A program made the translations under genes and the position numbers. Positions 1-12,845 of a stretch of 64,000 nt of DNA are shown piece by piece; position 1 is the stretch's first letter, and each line of letters begins with the position of its first letter. The DNA is from Sipunculus nudus (taxonomy: Eukaryota; Annelida; Sipuncula; Golfingiida; Sipunculidae). Location: positions 77,962,142 through 78,026,141 of the forward strand of contig CM049306.1 of the NCBI GenBank assembly GCA_026874595.1, given 5' to 3'. The notes below the pieces were generated by a model. It had not been told where the DNA came from. It saw only the letters and a list, made by a program, of their open reading frames with translations, and searched no databases.

Positions 1-1902
1 GTTATCACTAATTCGTTTTTCTTATACTAAAACTAACAATAAACAAACCTTAAAATAGTTCAGTATACTTTTATAGAATATTGACCACAGATAGATCTTT
101 CAAGCGAGATTGGTGATAACAGAATTTTTCTTTGTGGAAAAGAAAGAGAACCGTCAACATATTGGCTTAAAAATGCCATATTACACAATGATTTCGATAA
201 GAAAATAAACCTGTATGATTAACAAAAAAGAAAATGACAGATTAATAAGAGTTGACTCCAGACTTGTGATATACTGTGTCAAAATTAAATACTAAATGTC
301 TATTTTGTAGAATAAAAGAAGTTAAACCAACAACAATGAATGTACTGATAGGATATTCATGCGATTGAGAACTCTCAATTGGTCTGCAAGCTGGATAACT
401 TGCAAAGCAAGCTTTATCAACACTAATTCTACATCTTAAATTTTATCTTTGCGGGAACTACTGTTTTGATGAATGCAGTGAACAAACAAATTTGATAAAA
501 AAGTTTCCAAAGTTATAAAAAAATTGAAGACTCTAATGGTGATACTGCAAATTAAAGGGTATTTTATAAATGTTTTCAGTCTGAAATCTGAGTGGAGGTC
601 ATTTGGTTCATAATGTTCCACAAAACCGAAGAAAGATATCTACATAGGGTTTATATGTAATATGTCTCAACACACAAACACATACGTGTATATAAAATCG
701 CAAAAAAATCTTGAATTCTTTTAAATATTCCAGATGATGGGTGATGCTGTAGCCTTTAGTAATTACATAAATAGACGCCCTAACCTTAGATACTCATTAT
801 AATTGGTATGATGTAAAGTACTTAATGAAATTTCAGTAACCACAGGCGCCCCCTGTTATAATATTGAACCTTTCTGTATATATCTGCAGGGCCGGGTCCA
901 GGATTTCTTTAAAGGGGACTGGGGTGTGCTTGGAAAAGGTCCGTTAAAAGGCTAACATTATAGGTTTAATATTAAAAACGTTTCAGTCTGACCATATTTT
1001 CAAAGTCGTAAGGGCCGTATTTCCTTCTCAGCATTTTTGTTCCATTTCGAAGACGATCATTTTTTGTCATGTATCTGAAGGAAAGTTAATTCCTTCTTTT
1101 ATTCCCCACTGATTAAAACTAACGGTCATTTCAAACTGGATATTGCTAATATATAAGCTTACTGCTAAAAATCTTTGCACACGCATGCACGCACACAAAT
1201 ACATGCACCATTCCACAAACCTCATGTGTTGTATAACCCAGTATTTTCTTAAAAGCTTCTTACAAATCTGTTTCTGTTAATCATACGGGGGAGAAAATGG
1301 AGAGGGGTCATTACCCTATTATACATATGGATTGAGCCTTCGGGGCGACCTTCCTTGAAGAGTGTTCGCTGCATAAAACAAGAAACCATTATCTCTAAAA
1401 GGCCCAAAACCAACTGAACTGTCTCTTGTATGTGTCACTGCAGAAGTATTCCTACAATACCCCTTTAGTCAAATAAAAATACAAACTTTTACACAATGAG
1501 GGGCTGAATTTCCCATGTTTTTTTTTTTATTTACGATTGGTTATAGAATTTGAAGGAATGCTTAATACCGAAGCGCCGATCTCACAATTAGATCCTAAAT
1601 TTTTAAATTTTTCTACAGCATGGGACAGGAATACCCATATTTCCTTCTCCCGTGGGTTGTCTGCGGATTACCGGTGCTGCTTTGTTGTGCTATATGAGCT
1701 CTTATCTTTTCTAAACCCTCACCCACCTATGAATACCAAACTTCCTTTAATTATGACAAACATGGTATTTGTACTGGACCAAGTCTAAGATAGCCGTGAT
1801 GCCATGTGGCAATCACATTACATCTTATATACAACCTAATTAGCGTTATGTTATAAGTCATGTGAATGGAGAAAATGCATTGAATATCTGTGTTTAGTAG
1901 TG

Positions 1903-1933
<31 letters not shown>

Positions 1934-2140
1934 ATTCATATATTAGTATGACACTATCACCAATTATCAATTAAATAAATTTTTAATACCTAATAATTAT
2001 TGAAAAATCATTATAATAGAGATAAAATAATTATGGCAGCACTTCCGGGCCTAACAATTAGGATAGGAATTCATATGGCTTTCCTCTATAACACAGTAAG
2101 CTACATATACATTTCACGCCCGAAGGGAGTTTTTGGGGTT
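1..2140. other. Intergenic, left edge
   Basis: AT-rich, with no convincing coding exon. A GCCGGGTCCAGGATTTCTTT motif near 891 looks like a dispersed repeat; a similar GCGCGGATCCAGAGGGG with a poly-C tract occurs at about 32640-32690. Confidence 0.5.
1905..1933. repeat. (ATT)n microsatellite
   Basis: About nine ATT units. Confidence 0.9.
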
Positions 2141-2142
2141 TA

Positions 2143-2303
2143 CAGTGAACCCTGTGTTATAAGACCAACTGCAGGTCTGGCTGAAAATGGTCGCCATTCA
2201 CAGATGGTCATATTCGGCAGCTCACTTATAACCAATGTGAATGCTTTCGGTTAAGTCAAGGGCGGTCTTAATAAACAGGTGGTCTCTCAGAAGGGTTTCA
2301 CTG
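2143..2303. mobile_element. TA-flanked MITE (pogo/Tc1-mariner-like termini)
   Basis: 161 bp with inverted ends CAGTGAACCCTGTG...GACCA and TGGTCT...AGGGTTTCACTG, flanked by TA on both sides. A diverged relative lies at 59.6 kb. No transposase frame. Superfamily assignment is by TIR style and TA target only. Confidence 0.6.
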
Positions 2304-2975
2304 TACATAGTCGAATATAAACAACAAGAAATCCGATATAACCTTAAATAAACATGTGACGAAATGGGCTTGTTGATGGATCATTTATTGAAAACAACAG
2401 ATGCGTACACGGTGGATGTTTTTACAACCCAGTATGACCATATATTCTTGCATCATAACTAGATAATGAATTGGTACGCCTGAATTTACATGGCTATAAC
2501 ATTAAAATATAAAAAAATAAATCCGGAATAAATGTACACATAATAAAAATGAAACAAAATAAAACAATAAAAAAGTATATTTTATATACATGTAACCAAA
2601 ATTAGAAGACACAAAATAAAACAAATACAAAATATAAAAAATATAAATAATTTGAGGATGATTTTATGTACATTCTTCAAACCTTCAAGGGAGATTGTAG
2701 TAAGGATACCATCATTTATTCTTTTCCATAAACTATAACATGTCAGGTAAAAAAAAATATTACTGGTGAACTGTACACAAATTGAAAAGGTAGATAATAC
2801 ATGTAAAATACACATTCTCTAAAGGATTATTTTGAACACATGTTTTGAATCAAAATGAATTTCAGTATACATAAAACATTCAAATTATATAAAGATATTT
2901 GCATTTATGATAAAAAAAAACAATTTATAATAGTCTTTGAGAAAAGGTACAAAATGAAATATGAAAAGTACGTGG

Positions 2976-2980
<5 letters not shown>

Positions 2981-3011
<31 letters not shown>
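2981..3011. repeat. (AT)n microsatellite
   Basis: About 15 AT units, downstream of copy A. Confidence 0.95.
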
Positions 3012-3015
<4 letters not shown>

Positions 3016-3433
3016 TTGTCAGTCTTAGTTATGCTTAAATACACGGCTATAAAGGCTTATATTTTTTTATTATTAGGTACACATCATTTATATGGGAATA
3101 GTACTAAGCACTGAGTATTAACCATGAAACATTGTACAAAGGATGCTGTTTAACAGCGACAATGTATTAACAGCCTGTATACGGCATGCAGGCGCAGTTT
3201 TTTTTTATAAATGCATGTTTGTATCTGTATATTTCTAAATATATACAATATTATCATTTTGTCATACAGTAGCAGTCCCAAGGTAAAACATGAGTTAAAT
3301 GGTACGTATAACTGAAACTTTATATTTGACACAAAGGAACTGCAGAAAATTCTCTGGTTCTTGAACCACGCTGCCTTTTGCAAATGAACAAGAGTCCATC
3401 CCACCAATTGGCGCCCATCGGATTTTAGAGATG

Positions 3434-3439
3434 TTTATT
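3434..3439 (-). terminator. Possible poly(A) signal of copy A
   Basis: The nearest clear AATAAA that I found on the minus strand downstream of the copy A stop is here, about 490 bp away. No closer canonical hexamer was seen. This would give a 3' UTR much longer than that predicted for copy B. Confidence 0.2.
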
Positions 3440-3929
3440 TACAAAAATTATTTATGTTTAAAAAAGGTACCTCTCAGTAAATCAACCTGGTACTACATCA
3501 ATTATTAATTTCAGGAATCATGAATTTGATTTAAGCAATTTTTCTGGGAAAACAGTCTATTTTTGTCAAGACATAGTGACAGAAGTGACAAGGTCAAGGA
3601 CAATAATTGACAGACTTTGGTGGGATGCTGAGAGCTCTTGGTACTATAAATTTGATCAAATTCTCTGACAACTAAAAGAAGCAATCCCGCATGAGGAAAC
3701 GTCTAGAAACTTGCCAAGTATACATCGAATAAATTTTAACAAAGTATTTCATTCGTTATTGCTTGAATACACAAAAGTTTCTTTAACTTTCACGAATTGG
3801 ATAGAAATATCAGTATTTCATAATTATTGTCAAAAGCAACTGGCACCCCTTGGTGGGACGAATTATAATGTAGAACCAAACTCGCTCAAATATATTTTGG
3901 GGAAACATACATGGAAAGGGCCATTAAAT

Positions 3930-4231
3930 TTACTCAATTTGCTCCTCCTTCCGCTTTACCGTTATGATGGTCATGTCATCACCATGAAAGCACGCTTTGC
4001 CGGAGATTGGAAACTGATCACAAATATCATCTATCAGTGCCTCTTCGTCGCTATAGCAACCAAGTTCTTTCAGTTTGAAGAACTTATCCAAATCTGACTT
4101 GAACAATAAGTGATACGAGGTTGTGTCTTCATGCTCGACCTTGACCTTCACCCAGCATGATCGCCCACTGGTGGAGCAGCCGCGACATATCGGACAGAGG
4201 CCATCCTCGTTGAGCTTTCTGTTGTAGCATC
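3930..4231 (-). CDS. Copy A exon 7: RPA1 DBD-C-like zinc ribbon and C-terminus, stop
   Basis: 302 nt after a CTGACAG acceptor, ending in TAA. The split Gly is followed by C428, C439 and C442 (GCYNRKLNEDGLCPIC). Next come WVKVKVEHE, an acidic helix around DEEALIDDICDQF, GKACFHGDDMTIITVKRK and the end. The overall order (zinc ribbon, W-V-x-V strand, acidic helix, final strands) resembles RPA1 DBD-C. About 73 of 100 residues match copy B. Confidence 0.85.
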
Positions 4232-7200
4232 CTGTCAGAAACATTAGGTAATTTTAGTATACACGCTTATATTTTTAGAACCCTGACTACAGTAGTTATT
4301 CGAATAGTTCATAATCGAACTTTTATAAGGAACATTTTCCCCTTTAGCAAAATATGAAGGTTGCTCCTGTTTTTAGAATTAAAAAAACTGGGAAAACCAG
4401 AAAAATGTTCTTGCACATATAATTTATAAACATCAAATAACATTATTTTAAATATAAATATTAATTTTAGTGAAAGAAACATACATGCTAATAGTTATTC
4501 GTCGCAGTCCAATCATCTCGGCTAATTGTCAAGTATCTAATTTGTTAAATCTAATTTATTAATATATACTAGTAGTCTACTTCCACACAGCCTATAATTA
4601 ATGTAAGTTAACTTTAGTACCACACAATATCTTTTTAAAGTTTAATTATTTAGAATTTAGCACTAATGCAAAGTCCATCATTAGGGACAGATATATATAG
4701 CTGGAAATTACTGCTGCATCACGGCTGGCTGTTATAAATATATTATTTAGTGACAAAGTTACACATTAGATGGCAGCACCATTATATCAAACCGGTCCTG
4801 GAGTGAAAAGTCTTTTTCCTTTTTCTATCGAATCTATTTTGTTTATAAGAATCAGGAAGATGTCAGCATTAGACACCAAATTGTCTCTCAATACATAAAT
4901 ATTCATTAAAATTAATGTAATGTAATTCCTAAGTCACTTCATAATGAAAATAAAAAATAGCTTTTCATTAGTTTACATTGCATCATTGATGAATTTAAAA
5001 TGCTCATACTGGGAAAGAAACAAATGTCAGTGAAACCATTTCATGTCAATGAAATCATTTCCGACATGGCTTTCAGACATTTTTGACTAGTACGCGCTGT
5101 ATTTTACCTGTCTTTATCTCGGTTGGTTTTTCTTTAAGCATCTTAATTCAAAGTAAAAACGCTGTGAACTGCTATTGTTACCATTATAATAAGCGGAAAC
5201 TTATGTGAAAATATCCCAACAGGTAATTGTACACAGGCGTCAACTATATAAAGCCAAATTTATTCATTCGGGCGGGCAGAGTTGATGTGTTATTCAACTT
5301 GAACCATCTAGTGGTTGAACGGTGACCGTTATATTTCTGGATCTGATAATTCAAAAAGTTTTGCGGATGAATATATGCGGTCTCTGGCTGCTACCATTGA
5401 AAAATAAACATTAGTGGATAGACCTGAACATAGCGGTTCATTAATTACCTCTTTTGGTACAACAGTCGAACACTGCAGCTGAATCTATGGCATAGATTTT
5501 CATATCAACAATTTTTTGTTCTTCAAAGTCAGGGTCCTCTATGGAGGCTGAGCTCTCTATGTTTTTCAGGACAGGGCATTCACTGAAGTCCGTGATGACC
5601 TGAAGAATATATCCTAGATTATTTAAACCTCCTTTACCAAATAGACCAAATATTTTTTTTGAGTCCCAGTTAAATTTTCTGAACTTCAGAATATTGCAGA
5701 ATGAATATACTGGGCTTATACGTAAATATATACGATAACATTGATAATGCATCAAATAAATAAATATGTGGATCACTTTAATCGCTTTTTCTTATACAAT
5801 CAACAGACGTCAGGAGTAACTCATTATGCCGGATGTGTTTATAGCAATAATACGGATACTAAGGGTCATTAGAGGGCCAAAGAAAATATATCTATGACAG
5901 ATTTTAACATACATGTTTTACGAAGTATTGTATTGATGGCGGCGGCAGTCAACCTTTGTTACGCAATTCCTCTCTGGCCACGTCTCCTAAATGATCGTTG
6001 TGTCTATAAGTGTTGATAAGGATGCCAAATGTGTCTTAAGGGTGGCAATTATACCCCCGACAGAAGAAAAGTATTATAAGTTCCCCTTGGTTAGATGTTA
6101 GGTTTGTCTGTAAGCAACTTTTTTATGTTGTGAAGTTATGAAAGGATTGTGATACAATTTTGTGGAGGGAAAAATCCTTAATTTATATCATAATAATATT
6201 ATTTTAATCCAAGAAATATATAGTACGTATATACCATAGACGATTAATAGGTATCTTTGCACAGATCTACATATGATCTTAATTTATGCATGCATAGATA
6301 AAGATGTTGTGTTGAAACGTCATATATAAAACTCCAAGATATGTATATCGATAAAAACAAATGCATATTTCACATAGTCATAATGTCTTTAAGAAGACAT
6401 CCTCGCATGATTTTTTTTTCTGGTATATCTTTTTATAACTGCTTTACTCACCGTTATCAGGCTTTCAGTTATCGTGCCCAGTGATCTCTCTGATGCATCA
6501 CCTTTTCTTTTATAGACGTATGATATATCTACGCACTTCCCCATGGTGTAGTCATTGTTGGTATCATCAGCGAAGATGGACACTTTCACCGGTGTCATAT
6601 TTGGTTCGTCGATTAACGCCAATTGACGTACAGGTAGCTCCCTGCCTTTCACATACTTCACAGGAGAAATCTGTATTCGGAGGAAAATGGTGTCATATAT
6701 GTTATGTATTTAACAAAAAAGTATTTTCCATCTGAGATTTTTAATTAGGAAAAAGAAGTTTGGGAAGAATGTTTGTTTCACATAGTGAACTGTGACTAGT
6801 TAACAAAATACAGATATGTGGAAAATAAGAAGTAATCGAGTATGCTGATCAAATACTGTATTTACAGCATTCTGATCGTGCTCTTAAATCCCGTTAACGT
6901 TACGTTATACACTTGTTTATCAAATACTAATTTAAGGGAAATACTTCTTAATTAGTAATTAGGCATCCAGTTAGTAGTTCGGCATCCGGTAATAAGTTTG
7001 GCATTCCATCAGTAGTTCAGCATCAGGTAAACAGTTCGACATCCGGTTAGTAGTTTGGCATCCGGTTAGTAGTTTGGCATCTGGTTAGGAGTTCGGCATC
7101 GGGTATGGAGTTCGGCATCCAGTTAGTAGTTTGGCATCCAGTCAGAAGTTTGGCATCCCGTAAGTAGTTCGGCATCCGGTTAGTAATTAATCATCCAGTA

Positions 7201-10200
7201 AGTAGTTCGGCATCCGGTTATTAGTTTGGCATTCAATTAGTAGTTCAGCATCAGGTAAACAGTTCGACATCCGATAGGTAATTCGGTATCCGGTTAGTAG
7301 TTTGGCATCCAGTCAGAAGTTCGGCATCCGGTAAGTAGTTCGGCATCCTGTTAGTAGCTTGGCATCTGGTAAGTAGTTGAGCATCCGGTTAGTAATCAAG
7401 CATCCAGTAAGTAGTTCGGCATCCACTTATAAGTTTGGCATTCCATTAGTAGTTCAGCATTAGGTAAACAGTTCGACATCCGGTAGGTAGTTCGGTATCC
7501 GGTTAGTAGTTTGGCATCCGGTTAGGAGTTCGGCATCGGGTATGAAGTTTGGATCCGGTAAGTAGTTCGGCATCCAATTAGTAGTTTGGCATCCAATCAG
7601 AAGTTCGGCATCCGGTATTTAGTTAGGCATCCTGTTAGTAATCAAGCATCCAGTAAGTAGTTCGGCATCTGGTTATTAGTTTGGAATTCAATTAGTAGTT
7701 CAGCATCAGGTAAACAGTTCGACATCCGGTAAGTAGTTCGGCATCCAGTTAGTAGTTTGGCATCCAGTCAGAAGTTCGGCATCCTGTATTTAGTTAGGCA
7801 TCCGGTTAGTAATTAAGAAACAAGTGAGTAGTTCGGCATCCGGTTATTAATTTGGCATTCCATTAGTATTTCAGCATCAGGTTATAAGTTCGACATCCAG
7901 TAAGTAGTTCGGTATCCGTTTAGTAGTTTGCCATCCGGTTAGGAGTTCGGCATCCGGTAATTAGTTCGGTATCCATTTAGTAGTTTGGCATCCAGTTAGG
8001 AGTTCGACATCGGGTATGAAGTTCGGCATCCGGTAGGTAGTTCGGCATCCAGTTGAGTTTGGCATCCAGTTAGTAGTTTGGCATCCAGTTAGTAGTTTGG
8101 CATCCAGTCAGATGTTCGGCATCCGGCAAGTAGTTCGGCATCCTGTTAGTACTTTTACAAAAGTTTAGTATTTCAGCATCTGGTTAGTAGTTCGGCATTC
8201 GGTTAGCACTTTTACAAAAGATTAGTATTTCAGCATCTGGTTAGTAGTTCGGCATCCGGTTAGTACTTTTATCGCCAAAAAATTAGAAGCTTCATAGAAA
8301 TTGTACACAAATACAGTCAACCCTCGGAGCATTCTTATTTTTTTTTGTTTTCTCTTTGAAATATGGGTGTTTACAAAAAAATAATACCCTCCAATGATTC
8401 TTAAACTGAAGTGTACCAATTCTTGTTATTGCGACTCATCTAGCATACACTTTACAAGAATGCCTTAATTATTGTCCTCTCTGTAAGGCCATTATCAATA
8501 AGCACCATCTACAGGTTACTGTCAACAAGGTCACCTTCTTCCAGGTCATCGTCAACCATGTCACCGTCTGCCAGGGCACCATCCACAAGGTCATCATCAA
8601 CCAGGTCAGCGACCATATCACCATCTACAGGTTACTGTCAACCATGTCATCGTCAACCAGGTCACCGTCCACCAAGTCACCGTCAACAAGGTCATCGTCT
8701 GCCAGGTCATCGTCAACCAGGTCAACGTCAACCAGGTCACCATCTGCCAGGTCACCATCAACAAGATCTTAATCAACCAGGTCAATGACCGGATCATCAT
8801 CTACAGGTCACCGCCAACCAGGTCACCGTCTGCCAGGTCACCATCAACAAGGTCATTATCAACCAGGTCAGCGACCGGATCACCATCTACAGGTTACTGT
8901 CAACCATGTCACCGTCAAGCCGGTCACCGTCCACCAGGTCACCGTCAACCAGGTCACCGTCTGCCAGGTAACCATCAACAAGATCTTTATCAACCAGGTC
9001 AGCGACCGGATCATCATCTACAGGTCACCGTCAACCAGGTCATCGTCTGCCAGGTCACCATTAACAAGGTCATCATTAACCAGGTCAGTGACTGGATCAC
9101 CATCTACAGGATATTGTCAACCAGGTCACCGTCTTCCAGGTCATCGTCAACCATGTCACCGTCTGCAAGGGCACCATCCACAAGGTCATCATCAACCAGG
9201 TCAGCGACCGTATCACCATCTACAGTTACTGTCAACCATGTCACCGTCGACCAGGTTACCGTCCACCAAGTCACCGTCAACCAGGTCATCGTCTACCAGG
9301 TCATCGTCAACCAGGTCAGCGTCAACCAGGTCACCATCAACAAGGTCACCATCAACAAGGTCATTATCAACCAGGTCAGCGACCGGATCACCATCTACAG
9401 GTTACTTTCAACCATGTCACCGTCAAGCCGGTCACCGTCCACCAAGTCACTGTCAACCAGGTCACCGTCTGCTAGTTCATCGTCAAACAGGTCACCGTCA
9501 ACCGGGTCATCGTCTGACAGCTCACTATCAACAAGGTCTTTATAAACCAGGTCATCGACTGGATCACTATCTACAGGTAACCGTCAACCAAGTCTCCGTC
9601 AACAAGGTCACCATCAACATGGTCATTATCAACCAGGTCAACGACCGGATCACCATCTACAGGTCACTGTCAACCAAGTCACCGTCACCCGGGTCACCGT
9701 CAACAAGGTCATTATCAACCAGGTCAACGACCGGATCACCATCTACAGGTCACCGTCAACCAGGTCACCGTCAACAAGGTCACCGTCAACCAGGTCATTA
9801 TCTACCAGGTCAACGATCGGATCACCATCTACAGGTCACCGTCAACCAGGTCACCATCAACAAGGTCATCATCAACCAGGTCAGCGACCCCATCACAATC
9901 TACAGGTTACTGTCATCCAGTTCACCATCAACCATGAAGCATCAACTATATCACAATTAACCATTTTACCTTCAACCAGGTACTTAACTAGGTTACCCTG
10001 GACCAGGTCGTCTTCAACCAGGTCATAATAACCAGTCGAAATACAAGGTCAACAACCGGTTCACCATCCACATGTCACTTTCAGCCAGCTCACCGTCAAC
10101 CAGGTCACCGTCAACAAGGTCACCGTCAACAAAGTCACCTTCAACCAGGTCACCATCAACAAGGTCATCATCAACCAGGTCACCATTAACAAGGTCCCCA

Positions 10201-12291
10201 GCATGAAAGGTCACCTTCGCCCAGAGGTCACCGTCTACCAGGTCACCGTCATCCCTGTCACCACTCTTTCAAGTAATCACATTACAGGTCACCCTCAACC
10301 AGGTCATCAACAGCCAATAATTGAACAATTACCTTAAGAATCTTCCCTCTGACATGGCTAGAATTTAGGGCTTCTACAGCCATGTTGAGACTTCTTCTAG
10401 TGTTTTCTTCCATGACATGAGGATACTCTCTTACTGCATTTCTCTCTATCTCTTCCGGTACGATGACAGACGGGATCCGACACACGTTAGACTGGTCAGT
10501 TGCTACAAATACCTCGGCTCTGCGGATCAGGTTCTCAAATATGTAACTTTTTGCTGGTTTAACCAAAGTATATTTACTTGTGTCATAAACCCGAATATCT
10601 GCGATTCCTGTTGTATCACAGATAGTCACTGTGAAAAAGAATATGGATACACCTGTATCCCCTTGATAAGACACCACGTCTGTCTTCTTCACGGCCTTTC
10701 CAGCTATCGTGTACCTTTTGCGGCGCTCACCTCTTAAGGCGCTGGATATGCTTTGGTTACCGCCATGAGTTCTACCCTGTAATCCAGGAACATCATTGGT
10801 TACTGAATTAAAAGGGATGTATGAAACATTTATTTGGCTTTTTCACGCATCTGAAAGTACATTTCTCTATCAAAATTTTCACCGGCAAAAGTGACACCAG
10901 AATTACTTTAGCACATGCAAATAATATTGTACAAGTTTCAGGATTACAAACTCTGTGTTCACTATTAAGCTGACAAATGCGAGGTACAGCCATATTCAAA
11001 GACTTAATGCTAACATATCTTAATTGAATACCGATAATCAGAACCTTGCTGGTAAAACATATTAAGCCAATGATGTTTAAATAGACATAAGAGTGACAAC
11101 AGCCAAACCCAGGCAAGCATGATCTACCAAAACTAATGCGTGTAATTTATTAGAGGACAGAGCTATCAAAATTATGAAAAAAACAAAATTATGATATCAG
11201 AAAGCGACCTTTTTCCAGATTTAGATAAAAATAGGCTGCTGAAATAAGAATGAGAATGGTCCATATCATTCGCTCGCTTCGAACACAAAATATGGCAATA
11301 TTACTTACTAATGTACTTTAGTACAGAACTTACTTGTTTTTGAAGGTACTCAAAGAAAGCTTGAAAATCAAAGTTTACTTTAGGCCTAACATGTACAAAT
11401 CACTTGGAAAGTAGATAATTCTGCACTGTTTAGCACAGAGAGGTATGGGTTGAAAATTTTTTTCTTTTTGTTGTAAGGAAATATATATTTCTCATAAACC
11501 AATAAGTCGAGCAGACATGCGAGTTTTTTGGGACGGACTTTTGAGCTTTGAACATGTCACTTGAAACCTGTCAGTAATTCCATATCTAAATTTCTATCAG
11601 AAATATTATTTTCACTTCACAAAAATAGTTTTAAATACGTTTTACAAAATATCGAAAATATCGATACTATGTATTTGCAAACTGTATCGCTATACGCAAT
11701 AAGCGTATAACAGTATTAAGATATATCGATTAAATCGCGCACCCCTGATAAGATAAATAGATTATGAGATATTATAAAACTGTTCTATGCAGATAGTATA
11801 AAATAACATAACACGATATGTCTAAGAAGTGAAAGGACCTTGTTACCAATTCAGCTACAGATAAATAATCTTACACAAGCAAAAGCGTACTGTCAAGTTT
11901 ATTTCCTTACTGAGGCTCAGTGAAAGAGCAAGGGGCGTAGACTGTTTATCTAGGTATGCAGTATGTACACAGCAATAGTTCAGTTTTCGTTTGTAATAAG
12001 TGTGCATGACAATCATTTTCAAGGTAATAGAGTTTCTAGGCTGTTGGCAATGCACTGATTGCAAAGTGCTCTATGGTATAACCAGAGCGTATCAATATAT
12101 ATATCATGTGTAAGGAATCAAACATTTGTAAGCATCGTGTTTACTAATTAGTTTTGTAACCACAAACACGCTCCAGTGAACAACCAGTTGTTCAATGTAC
12201 AACCCCTCCAATCATACCGTTCTGAAGAGTGCCGTACAACGGTACGAAACTAATTAGTAAACACGATGCTTACAAATGTTTGATTCCTTCC

Positions 12292-12359
<68 letters not shown>

Positions 12360-12796
12360 TCTGCATGATCTGTATTGGCTATTCACATGGGTACAAGAAT
12401 ATCTTCGTATCAGAAAATGTTAGAAAGCTTACATTCATACAACCATTTTCCTCTCCTCTCGCTGCACTGTGGAGCTCCTTTTGCTCGTATGGGTCATACA
12501 GTGGTAACCTGGTAGGCCACTCTGTACAATACTGCTGATGACCGTTCATTGATGGTTCAATTCCATTGATGGTATTGTTTCTCTTGGTCTTACAGTTAGA
12601 ACCTATATATACGTATACATATACAGTGGAATTCCACAATTACGACCACCTTTTGACTGACGAAGGTGGTCCCAATTTTAGGCCTTATCGTATTTGTGAA
12701 ATTCTAAGTTACCTGGATATTATATTATGGGCCAAGAAAATTAGTCGTAATTTAGAGGGTGTTCGCAATTGAGGAGTGTTCACAAGGCGGGGTTCC

Positions 12797-12845
<49 letters not shown>

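Larger units (their letters stand above)
2306..3929. other. Intergenic downstream of copy A
   Basis: AT-rich sequence with one AT microsatellite and the possible 3' UTR of copy A. No other gene seen. Confidence 0.5.

Noticed and set aside
3711-4097. 128-residue plus-strand frame
   Set aside because: Antisense shadow of copy A exon 7, which is supported by conservation with copy B.
8785-9960. 391-residue plus-strand open frame of GHRQP-type repeats
   Set aside because: It lies wholly within the 15-bp minisatellite of intron 4. The period is a multiple of three, so several frames stay open on both strands.
10417-10737. 106-residue plus-strand frame
   Set aside because: Antisense shadow of copy A exon 4.
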